NCBI GenBank assembly: GCA_029257755.1
Contig: JARIAP010000136.1
Location: forward strand, 1 to 20,997
Source: Helicobacter sp.
GTDB taxonomy: Bacteria; Campylobacterota; Campylobacteria; Campylobacterales; Helicobacteraceae
Reading direction: 5' to 3'
Length of the DNA stretch: 20,997 bases
In this document: in pieces, positions 1 through 8,497 of the stretch
Layout of the letters: every line of letters begins with the position of its first letter
Numbering within the stretch: the first letter of the stretch is position 1
The notes under the pieces: generated by a model
Seen by the model: the letters and a program-made list of their open reading frames with translations, nothing else
Told to the model about the DNA's origin: nothing
Database searches by the model: none
Made by a program: the position numbers and the translations under genes

Positions 1-189
1 ATAGGCTTGTTTGCCAAGAATATAACCACCTTTGGGATAAATTGGCACAATTTCATATCCTTTTTCTAACAAAAAAGAAGCAACTTGATAACTTGCTTTA
101 CTTGCATCGGGGCTTAATCCTACAATAACTATAACTTTAGCATTTTGCAGAATCTCTTGTTTTTGATTATCGGGTAGATGTATTGCCAT
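1..189 (-). CDS. CoA-binding domain protein (YccU/CoA_binding_2 type), N-terminal part
   Basis: The gene runs off the left edge, and 63 codons are visible from an ATG at 189. An AAGGAG ribosome site lies a few bases upstream, which fixes the start. The visible protein begins with a short polar leader, then a beta strand and glycine turn (VIVIVGLSPD), a helix, and a second strand ending IVPIYPK around residues 50-57. This is the Rossmann-like N-terminus of the YccU/CoA_binding_2 family, small cytoplasmic proteins that bind CoA and have no settled role. It reads away from the T6SS cargo region and looks like ordinary chromosome, so it probably marks the left boundary of the secretion locus. The family call rests on remembered similarity over half a protein. 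Confidence 0.8.
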   Translation of the reverse strand, partial: MAIHLPDNQKQEILQNAKVIVIVGLSPDASKASYQVASFLLEKGYEIVPIYPKGGYILGKQAY

Positions 190-234
190 ATAAACTCCTT
201 TTTTCAACACTTTGTTTTTATAAGAACAAATTTT

Positions 235-261
235 ATCATATACAATAATCTTTGTATTATA
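235..261 (-). promoter_or_regulatory. Candidate promoter for the CoA-binding gene
   Basis: On the minus strand a TATAAT hexamer (261 down to 256) and a TATGAT hexamer (240 down to 235) lie 70 and 50 bases before the ATG at 189. Either would serve as a sigma-70 -10 box in this group, where -35 boxes are poorly conserved. The sequence is very AT-rich, so chance matches are common. Confidence 0.35.
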
Positions 262-416
262 TCTAAATATGTTTTTGAGTTTTTAATTTTTGTTTGATTA
301 ATAAAATATATATGATTAACACATGCTAATTTTGAATTTTTATTTAGTTTTTGTATTTGTTCTTTATTGTTTATTTAGTCTATATATCATAGCATGTTAG
401 ATATTCTTATCTCTAG

Positions 417-767
417 TCAAAAAATTGGTAATTTTTTAATGACAATAATGTCTGTTCCTAAAGTATAACGATTTGTATGCCACTTTACACCTATTTTAAT
501 ATTACTTATATTATTAATATTAAAATCTTTTTTATCAGCATATAGTAATACATAATAATTATATTTTTCAGCTACTTCTACTTAATATACAATATTTTGG
601 ATATAATCACTCAAATAGTCATATGGTGTTCCAGCACCAACAGGTATTGCTTTTTTATTTAGCTTTTCCCAATCTAGCAACTCTAAACTTAAATCAAAAT
701 AGCTTAAAATCTTATTATACTTATATTCATTATTTGGGAGTTCATTAAGCTTATTGTCTTGTATCAT
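417..767 (-). pseudogene. Broken small gene behind the decayed effector (function unknown)
   Basis: From an ATG at 767 the frame runs 61 codons to a TAA at 582. It then continues in the same frame for about 55 more codons to a TGA at 417-419. The whole reads as one protein of about 116 residues with one internal stop. The composition is that of a real local protein, rich in K, N, I and Y, with a sensible C-terminus (GVKWHTNRYTLGTD about 20 residues before the end). I do not recognise a family. The ATG overlaps the end of the preceding decayed reading (stop at 751-753) by 17 bases. It may be the remains of a separate downstream gene, perhaps an immunity gene, or the frameshifted tail of that effector. 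No good ribosome site precedes the ATG. Confidence 0.45.
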
Positions 768-1955
768 GTTTATATATTATATAAAACTTTTTGTAAGTTT
801 TATCTAGTTTTTTAAGTAATATAGAATCCTTATTGTCAAAATCTCCGCCAACCATCATCTCATTTTTCTTTTCTATACCTTGATTTTGCTTAGGATATGT
901 CCCCATCCATTTATGTTTTTTATAATTATTAAAAACATTTTGTATGTCTTTAAATAAAGAATCTAAGCTTAACTTCTTTAATGAGCAAAAATTTATCTTT
1001 TTTGCTATCTTTTTTAATATATTTATTTGTAATATATGTTTTTATTCTTGATATTACCCACTATATCTTAAGATTCTTAATATCCATTTGTCTATATTAA
1101 AAATTATTCTTATCGTACTCAAAATAAGAATAAAAAACAATTCAGTAACTATATATATAACAATATTTGGAAAATTTGTATGATTAAGTAGTTTTTGCTT
1201 CTTACTCTTATCATATATAATGCTGTAACTTATTTCTTGTATTTGTATATTTAAACTTACTTTTGGTTTTGCTTTTTCCATATACGCAAATAATTCAACT
1301 TGCTTATGCTCTCATTCATCTTTATATTTTATTGTGATTAATTCACCTGTAATTTAGCGTCCATTATCATCTCTTATAATGATAAATCGATTAATATCTT
1401 GCAGTTAAATAGTGAAGTTTTTTATAGGATTTTTATCAGTTCATCTATATTTTTGTATTTTAAATATTATATATCCCTATTGTGTTTTACTTTTTTTGCT
1501 GGATATTTTTGTGTTGTGTATTGTTACTAGATTCATTTATATTATAATGTGCTTACATTTTTATTAAAAAGGTTCTTTCTTGGTTATAGCACTACTATCT
1601 ATATTAATAACTAGAAGTCTTTTTTAGTCTTATATTGCACTAATGCCCATATTTATAGTTTCTTAGCATATATGTGATTATTCATGATAATATCTTTATA
1701 GTAGCTGAATGATTTAGTCGTATTCTAAGTCCATGTGTCCCCTGTTTGAAAATTTCTTTTATATTTAGAGAGACTTCCCCCATTTTAATTGGTAGTAAAA
1801 ATAGTGTTGATTGCATATTTATTATTTAGCACTGCAAAAAGTTTACAATCTTGATTTTTTAATGGATTGCCCCTAGAATCTAAAAGTCTTATATTAGGAC
1901 TTTCTTGTATATTGTTTTTTATTATTCGTGTTTTACCTTGATTTCTTGATACCCT
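751..1955 (-). pseudogene. Decayed T6SS effector-like gene following a VgrG remnant
   Basis: Minus-strand translation gives stretches of protein-like sequence broken by stops. From about 1955 to 1787 one frame reads as a typical N-terminal beta domain (RLLDSRGNPLKNQDCKLF), then hits TAA and several more stops. From about 1440 to 751 another single frame reads nearly through, with stops around 1400, 1351, 1312 and 1051 and a final TAA at 751-753. It includes IRDDNGR, then a clear hydrophobic segment (about 1145-1075, IVIYIVTELFFILILSTI), then a charged C-terminal part. The order is VgrG tail, small beta domain, membrane segment, C-terminal domain, which is what a VgrG-linked effector would look like. 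I cannot name the toxin class. The part around 1440-1780 is too decayed to read. The gene is certainly not functional. Confidence 0.5.
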
Positions 1956-1964
1956 TAAAGCCTT

Positions 1965-2072
1965 TTACTCGCTCTTTATCTCTCTATCTTTCACCATAAG
2001 TCCATTAGAATCTATTATTACTTCTACTACACCTGCTTTTATAGTTGCATAATTTGAAGTAACTGTGAAAAA
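1965..2072 (-). pseudogene. C-terminal remnant of a second VgrG
   Basis: The minus strand encodes 35 residues ending in TAA (1965-1967) that are nearly the same as the C-terminus of the large vgrG at 5595. Compare TIKAGVVEVIIDSNGLMVKD here with TIKAGGVDVIIDSNGFMVKG there; both end EIKSE. At the DNA level the two 100-base stretches differ at only about 15 positions by eye. Weaker similarity may reach to about 2130, interrupted by a TAA. Upstream of that no VgrG can be read, so the rest of this copy is deleted or decayed. The position directly before the decayed effector reading mirrors the intact vgrG-effector order to the right. Confidence 0.85.
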
Positions 2073-2130
2073 CTTTTTTGTTTATAGATTTATTTTATTC
2101 CTTATGGCATTAATGCTACTATTAAATTCC

Positions 2131-2877
2131 ATATTGATATTATAATATTAAAATAATTCTTTTATGTTAAATGAGTATTTTATTAAGGAATAATATTATC
2201 AATTAGTTAAGATTTATGTTTAATTGCTCTAAAGATTATAATGTTAGTGCTTATGTATCTGATTTTTCTTATTTATTTCACTTTTATTTTGCTTCAATAC
2301 TTTTGTATAGATTCTATATGATTATGTTTTTTCTATATATCTATAACTTTATTAGAATCTTTTGTGTTTGTATATGCGATCTAGGCTTAATTGTGATGTT
2401 TGATATTTATTTTATAACTCATTATAATTTATAATTACTTTATATATGGCTATATTTTGTGAAAATTTAACTAAATCGTTTGGCATAGAAAATATAAAGA
2501 AATAAGCTTCATATATTATTACTTACCTAGATTCTCCTCGTATTTTTACAATTGTTTGTTTGGCTAATTAATTATGGTTTAAGATATACCCTTGTATAGT
2601 AGAGTAAAGATATTAAGAGATGAAGGAATAATATAAATAAGTCCTTTATAAAAGGTAAATGGTATTATTTTTGATTAAATAGAATCTACTAAGCAATATT
2701 AAATGTGATTTATACATTTGGAGAAGGTTTATTCTGCCCTTAAAATACGCTTTGAGAGAAGTAAGTTTGTTTCTTTGCTATCATGGGAAAAACATAAAGT
2801 TTTATATTTAAAACAAAACAGGAGATTACATTACTAAAATCTTAGATAGTCAAGTATATAATAATCAAACTCTAATT
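2131..2877. other. Gene-free AT-rich stretch between cargo modules
   Basis: No frame on either strand supports a gene here. A 72-codon plus-strand frame (2216-2434) is hydrophobic, made of AT-driven codons, has no ribosome site and matches nothing I know. The 2450-2877 part has fragments of open frame on both strands with many stops, none recognisable. It is most likely long-decayed module sequence, possibly with a lost mobile element, but I see no terminal inverted repeats or transposase motif. Confidence 0.5.
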
Positions 2878-3594
2878 TTATGTATTAGGAGTTATTATTT
2901 CAAATAAATGTAAATTTTTACCTACTTGTTTGAAATAGTAGTCTTTATACTCCAACGCTATAAACATTTTCTGTGAATCTAACCAAAAAATACAATAAAA
3001 CCAATATTCATCGCTCATTTTTATAAGATAAGTTTCTTCATTTACATGCTGTTTTTCTTCGGTTGTTAGGGGCAATTGTATTTCCGTATCTATATCAAAC
3101 TCTATAAATGGAAAATAATCTTTTGTGGGCATTTTAGCGGGATAGATAAGTTCTATAAGAGATAAAGGCATAAAGGCAATATCATAATTATCAATAGTTT
3201 CTTTAATAAATTCTAAATGCTTTATGTGATATATATTTTTAATGGTTTGATTATAATACACATATTCTATTAATCTTATATCACTTAAAACACCTCCATC
3301 ATAAATCGCATAATCTCCTTCTCCAACAAAAAACCCTTCCTTTTTTAAGATAAAACCTCCATTGCCATCAGGAAAAATAAAACTCGTTTCATATTCTATT
3401 TCTCTATATGTTTTTTTATCCTCATTTCTTAAAATTCTGTTTTTATCTAAAATACATGTTTCTATAGCATTAATATCTGCAATATTAAAATTTTTAATCA
3501 CCTCTTTTCTAAACTGCCTATTTAAACGCATTTTTTCTTGAACTTTATCTAGCTCACCCTTTTTCAGTATTTCATAAAATGATTCTGTTGGCAT
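2878..3594 (-). CDS. Uncharacterised protein behind the effector; candidate immunity protein
   Basis: This intact 238-codon gene has an ATG at 3594 and an AAGGA site that overlaps the preceding gene's TAA (3604-3606). The spacing of 9 bases implies co-translation with the M23-domain reading. The protein is acidic to neutral, mixed alpha/beta, rich in aromatic residues in its C-terminal half, and has no signal peptide or membrane segment. Its N-terminus is helical and charged, followed by strand-rich sequence (residues about 65-90 include FPDGNGGF). I recognise no family. Context is the only functional clue: the gene directly behind a VgrG-linked toxin usually encodes its immunity protein. Peptidoglycan-targeting toxins normally need a periplasmic immunity protein, so the missing signal peptide is an objection; an adaptor or chaperone role, or another effector, is possible. 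It is the only intact gene left of hcp apart from the edge gene. Confidence 0.75.
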   Translation of the reverse strand: MPTESFYEILKKGELDKVQEKMRLNRQFRKEVIKNFNIADINAIETCILDKNRILRNEDKKTYREIEYETSFIFPDGNGGFILKKEGFFVGEGDYAIYDGGVLSDIRLIEYVYYNQTIKNIYHIKHLEFIKETIDNYDIAFMPLSLIELIYPAKMPTKDYFPFIEFDIDTEIQLPLTTEEKQHVNEETYLIKMSDEYWFYCIFWLDSQKMFIALEYKDYYFKQVGKNLHLFEIITPNT

Positions 3595-3603
3595 ATTATT
3601 TCC

Positions 3604-4179
3604 TTATTTTGTAGGTAATTTACAGGTTTTCCCGCAAATCTCTTGCTGCTCGTCTTTTTCGTCTTGACTAAATTCAGCAAGTAGCTTTTTACACTCTATA
3701 TATAAAGCTGGATTTACTCTGTGTGTAAGCCCCTTTCCTGCATCATATTGATTTCTTATTTCAAAATGTAAATGTGGTGCTTTTGTGCCTTTTGCATTAC
3801 CAGAAACTCCACTAAACCCTATAACTTGTCCTGCCACCATTTTATCCTCTTGTTTTACATTAATTTTTGATAAATGTGCATAAAATAGATAATAAGCTTG
3901 TGTATTTTCACAAAAACCATCTCCCCTTATGACTTCACCTTTATTTTGGTATATAGGCTTATAATTTATAAATCTTTGTCTTATTTTTAGAATCTCTAAG
4001 CTCTGCCCTGTAACTTTTAGTGTAATGGTATTGCCATAGCTACTAGAAGCCCCTATGCTAACAACCTCACAATCAAGTGGAGCATAAAGTTTTGTGCCTA
4101 CTTTTGCAAAGAGATCTAGGGCTTGATGAATGCCTTTGGTATTCTTTTTTCTTTTTCTAGCCATGAGCATTCCAAACAC
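3604..4179 (-). CDS. M23 (LytM-type) metallopeptidase domain fragment
   Basis: The open frame extends from a TAA at 4297-4299 to the stop at 3604; a GTG at 4179 is one possible start. M23 zinc and catalytic residues are all present (numbered from the GTG): H18 and D22 in HQALD, H102 in YAHLS, and H136 and H138 in HLHFE. M23 enzymes cut peptidoglycan cross-links. The domain's first strand (WYNPIENPRITLF) lies upstream of the GTG, between 4254 and 4216, so translation from the GTG would give a truncated domain. No convincing ribosome site precedes it. The C-terminus after NPALYIE (about residue 162) is a Lys/Glu-rich tail with two cysteines. It is best regarded as the disconnected C-terminal domain of the broken effector, followed at once by the candidate immunity gene. 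Confidence 0.7.
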   Translation of the reverse strand: MFGMLMARKRKKNTKGIHQALDLFAKVGTKLYAPLDCEVVSIGASSSYGNTITLKVTGQSLEILKIRQRFINYKPIYQNKGEVIRGDGFCENTQAYYLFYAHLSKINVKQEDKMVAGQVIGFSGVSGNAKGTKAPHLHFEIRNQYDAGKGLTHRVNPALYIECKKLLAEFSQDEKDEQQEICGKTCKLPTK

Positions 4180-4804
4180 ACCTACACTTGCGTTAAAATT
4201 ACCACTAAAACTAAATAATGTTATCCTAGGATTTTCAATAGGATTATACCAAGTAATTATTCTCCACTTAGGATTCTTTAATACCTTATCACCCTTTTAA
4301 TTAATACTTATATCAGTCTTAAAAAAACCAAAGACTATGATTTGTTTATTATAATTATGCCATTGATATTGTGCTAAATCAATTTCTATATTCTCACCCT
4401 TATATATTCTTTGTGATTGCTGAAAGAATGTTAGGCTATTAAGCTCTACTTCTTTAAAATTAAACTTTTCTGTTTGCAATATTTCTTTATATCCCCAATA
4501 TGTTTGTAATTTCTGTGCATTAAAAACTCTCTCTTTTATATTCTCTAGTTTATTATAAACTCCACTAAGAATAACTTTGTGTTGGTTTTTTTGATTATCC
4601 TTTTGTGTTATTATTCTTTTTAACTCAATAGATTCTAAGCTTATATATAATGGAGTATAATTTACTAAAGAGTTTAATTTTAATTGGCTTATCTTGTAAA
4701 TTTGGATTTACATAAATTAGTTTGTTTCTTAATGCTTTTAATTTATTTATAAATTCATTATTTTCTTGTGCTAAATCTATCCCTCCATTATTTCCATAAC
4801 TCTC

Positions 4805-5542
4805 TCATCCATGAATATAAAAACTATTTCTTTTTGTATTAGATTCTGTAGTATTACTACATTCTTTATCTGTATAAATAGGTATATTATACTTACCCCA
4901 TTGTATTTCTTTTTCCTTATTTCTTGATTTAGAATACAAAGGATTACTATACTCTCTTATGCCACTACTTTTATCATCTTTACTTTTATTTATATCTATG
5001 TAATATGTTGTTTCGGGAATTGCTCCTTTATCTTTTTGTTCCTGCCATTTTTTATCTAAACAAAAATAAAATATATTATTTTCTTTATCTTTATAGCTCA
5101 CAAAACTTTCATAATTATATTGTTTTATTAATTCTTCTTTTCTCTCTATGCTTAAAACATTTCCGCTATATGCACTAAAATAATCTATAACTTTATTTCC
5201 ATTGCAAATATAAAGCTCTTTTCCATTAAAATATAGCCATGGTTTAGATATTAAATTGAGAGAGATTATATTATTATTTGAATTATAACTATTGGTAGTC
5301 CTAATTATATTGTTTTTTGCTTTTTCATAAAATCTTTCACTAGATATTTCAAGTTTAAATTTATTGGCATTGCTAGGTAAATTAAAAATTACTTCTCCAT
5401 TTTTAGAAATTTGTTCTTGTATGTTATCTTTAGGTTTTGCTGAATCTTTAATATCAAGTGGAATGAGTTTTATATTTATATCATTTATAGGTGTGATGGC
5501 ATCTTCACAATACGACTTTACTTTCAGCTGTATTTTAGACAT
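4805..5542 (-). CDS. Tlde1/DUF2778-like (L,D-transpeptidase-fold) effector fragment
   Basis: This is the 245-codon open part of the broken effector. Residues 1-97 form a beta-rich N-terminal domain of the kind seen on T6SS cargo. From residue 101 the Tlde1/DUF2778 pattern begins: PWLYFNGKELYI, then FSAYSGN (122-128), GAIPETTYYI (173-182), WGKYNIPI (215-222) and RNSFYIHG (238-245). Known family members act in the target periplasm, exchanging or cleaving peptidoglycan peptides, and use the His of the YIHG motif and a Cys in a following GC-I-D-L motif. The frame ends in TGA exactly after YIHG. In the sequence beyond, the expected Cys position reads Gly (NNGGIDL). The fragment as it stands lacks the end of its active site and is probably inactive. 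There is no signal peptide, as usual for VgrG-delivered toxins. Confidence 0.7.
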   Translation of the reverse strand: MSKIQLKVKSYCEDAITPINDINIKLIPLDIKDSAKPKDNIQEQISKNGEVIFNLPSNANKFKLEISSERFYEKAKNNIIRTTNSYNSNNNIISLNLISKPWLYFNGKELYICNGNKVIDYFSAYSGNVLSIERKEELIKQYNYESFVSYKDKENNIFYFCLDKKWQEQKDKGAIPETTYYIDINKSKDDKSSGIREYSNPLYSKSRNKEKEIQWGKYNIPIYTDKECSNTTESNTKRNSFYIHG

Positions 5543-5594
5543 GTTTCATCCTTAATATATAAGTAATTTGTTAATCTATTGTTGTTGCTTATTT

Positions 5595-8477
5595 CTACTC
5601 GCTTTTTATCTCTCCACCCTTAACCATAAATCCATTAGAATCTATTATAACATCTACTCCACCTGCTTTTATAGTTACAGAATCTGAAGTAGCCGTGATT
5701 ATGGTATTACCTATTTGATGGATTATTTTGTTTTGTGCTTGATTATATATATCATTTTGTGCAATAGTGTGTATCCTATCTCCTAGCATTGTCATATTTA
5801 CATCTGCGTTAAGAGATAAAGATTGATTTGTATTAACATGAATATTATTGTGTGATTGTAGCAAAGTTTCACCTTGCGTATCAATTTGCAAATCTTTGTT
5901 TGTTTGTATATTATTATACCCCTGTACTATTTGCGTTGCATTATCATTGATGGTTTCAAGTTTGTATCGTTCAATATTAAACTGCAATTTCCCTCCAATC
6001 TCTACACTTCTATTCCCCCCTATATACTCACTACTATTATTTGCTACTCTTAGTTTATTATCTGCTCCTATGTTTAGCGTATGGCTTAATCCTACTATTG
6101 TATCTTTACTTAATGCTACATTAGTTAAGTATTCTGCACCTATCATTACATTTTTTAAACCTTGTATTGTTTGTGTGTGAGATTTTGTGATAGATTCTGT
6201 ATAGCTTCCCTTAACTACTGAGTCTTTATTATTATGTATAGTTTGATTGAAGTTATTGTTTATTGATTTTTTATAATCTTTTTGTGCATGTATATATATT
6301 TCTTCATGATCCTTTAAATTAGATAGAGTTAATTCATTTATACCATTTTCTTGTGTGCCTATTGTTTTAGAGCTAAGGCTTGTTTGATGGATATTATGTA
6401 TAGCAACTAAACTAGGATTGGACATATTATAAAGACTTCCACTAATATAGGGCTTGTCTATGTCATTATCTAGGTAAGAGATTATTACTTCATCACCCAC
6501 TCTAGGTAGAGCAAAGAAACCATTTTCTTTACTTGCAATAGGAGATATAACTCTTAGAAATGGAGTATGAGAAATAAATATAGATTGTGTGGATATAGCA
6601 TTTTGTTGTATTTGTTCTTGTGTGTATTTTTGTGTGTTTATTCTTGTGTTTGTTTGCATATGTATTTGTTCTTGTGTATTTGCTTTAGAATCTATATTGT
6701 TAGCTTCTTGAAAGCCTTGTTCCTTATTTTGCAAACTTTCTTGTAAGAGAGCATAAGCATAAAAAGTATTAAGCCTTACTTTTATTCTGCCATAAGAATC
6801 ATTGTATATTGTATTAGCTTCTTTTTGTATAGAATCATTTGCTTCCTTTAATGTTTTTGCTTTTGTATAACCTTCACCTATTACTATACCTTGTGTATTA
6901 AATGGAGGAATTGGTTTTGGTTTGATGCTAGGAGTAAAGGATATATGAGATGGTAGTAGTGTTATAGTATTAGAATAGAAATGATTTAATTCTTTATTGT
7001 TATTATTGAATATATTTGTATGACTTATTATGCTATTTGCATTTAATTGATTAGTAATATATTGTTTAGAGTTGAATATTGTTGTTTGATTTTTATTGCT
7101 AAATAATGTGTTATTAATTGTGTTTGCTGTATTTATTTGACTATCATTTATTTTTGCATTTTCTATATTATGTGTATTAACCCCATTATTTGCATCGTCT
7201 ATATTGTTTGTGTTTGCTTTTGTTTCTGCATATGTTGTATCTTCTTTATTAATAAGAATATGTTCTATTGTTATTATATTATAAGGTGTGTTTTTAATAT
7301 TGGAATGAGTGGTATTGCTTGAGAAATAATCTTGTGTTGGTATAGAGTTGATTGTGTTTTGTATGGAAATAGATTCCATTAAAGATATATTATATATATT
7401 GCTGTTGGCATTTATGCTTTCTTGCAACATAGTATGTTGTTGTTGTTTTATATTTAAAGGTATTTGTATATTAGGATATTTAGTAAAACTTATATTTGCA
7501 TGATAGGTATGTTCATTATAAAAATTATTATTTAATGTGTTATTGTTACTATCATTAAGAGAGTGAATGTTTATACTATTAGATATAAAATTTATAGGAT
7601 AATCTGCATTTGTATAGCTTTGTGTAAAACTATTGCATTTAATATTATTGTGTTTAAAAAAGAATAAATACAAGATTGATTTAATGCATTATTTATATTT
7701 GGATTATATATTACTTCCTTTTGTGCGATAATATTCATATTATCACATATATATATTTTATTGTTATCTTCATATAAATATATGCCATTATTATGTGCAA
7801 TTCTTGTAATAAAAGCTAAATCTGATTCATTATATTGAGTAATAATTTCTTCTCTATCATATATTATGTATAAAAGAATAATCAATCTCTTTAGAAAGCA
7901 TATTAGTATATAGATTTAGAGTAGTTTTTATAGCCTCTAATATGGTAATATTGGTATAGATTCTACTAGCTTTATTATAAGATAGTCTCATAAGAGGAGA
8001 ATTAATAGTAAAATTAAAATAATGTCTATAGCTTAGTTGAGAAGAAGTGGCAACAAGATTGTCCATATAATTAAAATCTTTTATAGTATCTTGTGAATCT
8101 AAAATGTTTGTTGTTTGGCTAGTATTTGATAGAATATGCTTTGTGCTACCTAAATATGTTGCTTGTGTGATAATACCACTATATTTTTTTATATCATTGT
8201 CAATATTTCCATTATTAGGGTTAAATTCCAATCTATTAGAAGCAACCATATAGGGATTATTAAAGCTAAATATAACTTCTTTATCTAAGAGTGCGTTTGG
8301 ATTCAATAAGAAATTATTATTAGAAAGATTATTTGCATTATTTATGTTTATATTATTAATGTTATTGTTCGTGGGATTATGAATAGTATGAATAGAAGTG
8401 TTGGGATCATTTATATTAGAACTATATCGTGTATTTTTTTTATTAGGAGTGACACTAAGATATATATAATAATACAT
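5595..8477 (-). pseudogene. vgrG: VgrG (TssI) spike protein with two frameshifts and Asn-rich inserts
   Basis: VgrG trimers tip the Hcp tube and carry effectors. Three overlapping frames together give a protein of about 955 residues. Part 1 (8477-7857) is the gp27-like N-terminus. Part 2 (about 7864-7662) holds the typical ITQYNESDLAF...NGIYLYED segment. Part 3 (about 7655-5595) holds a gp5-like OB fold (GRIKVRL; LRVISPIASKENGFF; RVGDEVIISYLDNDIDKPYI) and a long beta-helix needle. Frames change at an AT-repeat (about 7860-7866) and at a run of six T on the coding strand (7656-7661). One more T there would restore the frame. The ATG at 8477 is chosen because a strong AAGGAGG lies 5 bases before it; an upstream extension would run through a palindrome. 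Asn-rich low-complexity inserts occur near the N-terminus (about 8400-8310) and over about 7570-6980, and a TQEQI-repeat insert lies in the OB fold. As sequenced, no full VgrG can be made. Confidence 0.88.
6601..6690 (-). repeat. Degenerate TTGTGT-type short repeats inside vgrG
   Basis: The plus strand shows repeated TTCTTGTGT, TTTTGTGTG and TATTTGTTCTTGTGT units. On the coding strand they give the TQEQI motif twice, with TNT and NTQ variants between. They sit within the OB-fold region, between the LLQESLQNKEQ stretch and the ISHTPFLRV strand, where most VgrG proteins have only a short loop. The stretch looks like slippage-driven growth of a surface loop. Confidence 0.5.
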
Positions 8478-8497
8478 AAGAGCCTCCTTAGTTATTG

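Larger units (their letters stand above)
3604..5542 (-). pseudogene. Bidomain peptidoglycan-targeting T6SS effector (Tlde1-like plus M23), broken
   Basis: Read with three repairs, the minus strand gives one protein of about 645 residues: an N-terminal beta domain, a Tlde1/DUF2778-like domain, a linker and a C-terminal M23 peptidase domain. The lesions are a TGA at 4805-4807 inside the Tlde1 motif, a +1 frameshift between about 4711 and 4665 (A-rich), and a TAA at 4297-4299 in frame with the peptidase. Homology-like sequence continues across each lesion. After the TGA comes ESYGNNGGIDLAQEN, as expected for the motif. After the TAA comes KWRIITWYNPIENPR, which belongs to the start of the M23 domain. 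The ATG at 5542 has an AAGGA site and lies 52 bases after vgrG, as expected for cargo. The joining of both domains into one ancestral gene is inference; two adjacent broken genes are the alternative. Confidence 0.65.

Noticed and set aside
2216..2434. 72-codon hydrophobic plus-strand frame
   Set aside because: No ribosome site, AT-driven aromatic composition, antisense to the local gene direction and no recognisable family.
2450..2877. Possible transposase relic
   Set aside because: Some plus-strand fragments looked transposase-like at first, but no DDE or HUH motif, inverted terminal repeats or target duplication could be found.
5848..6180. 110-codon plus-strand frame inside vgrG
   Set aside because: It is the antisense of the conserved VgrG needle; the Ser/Cys/Val-rich composition comes from the opposite strand.
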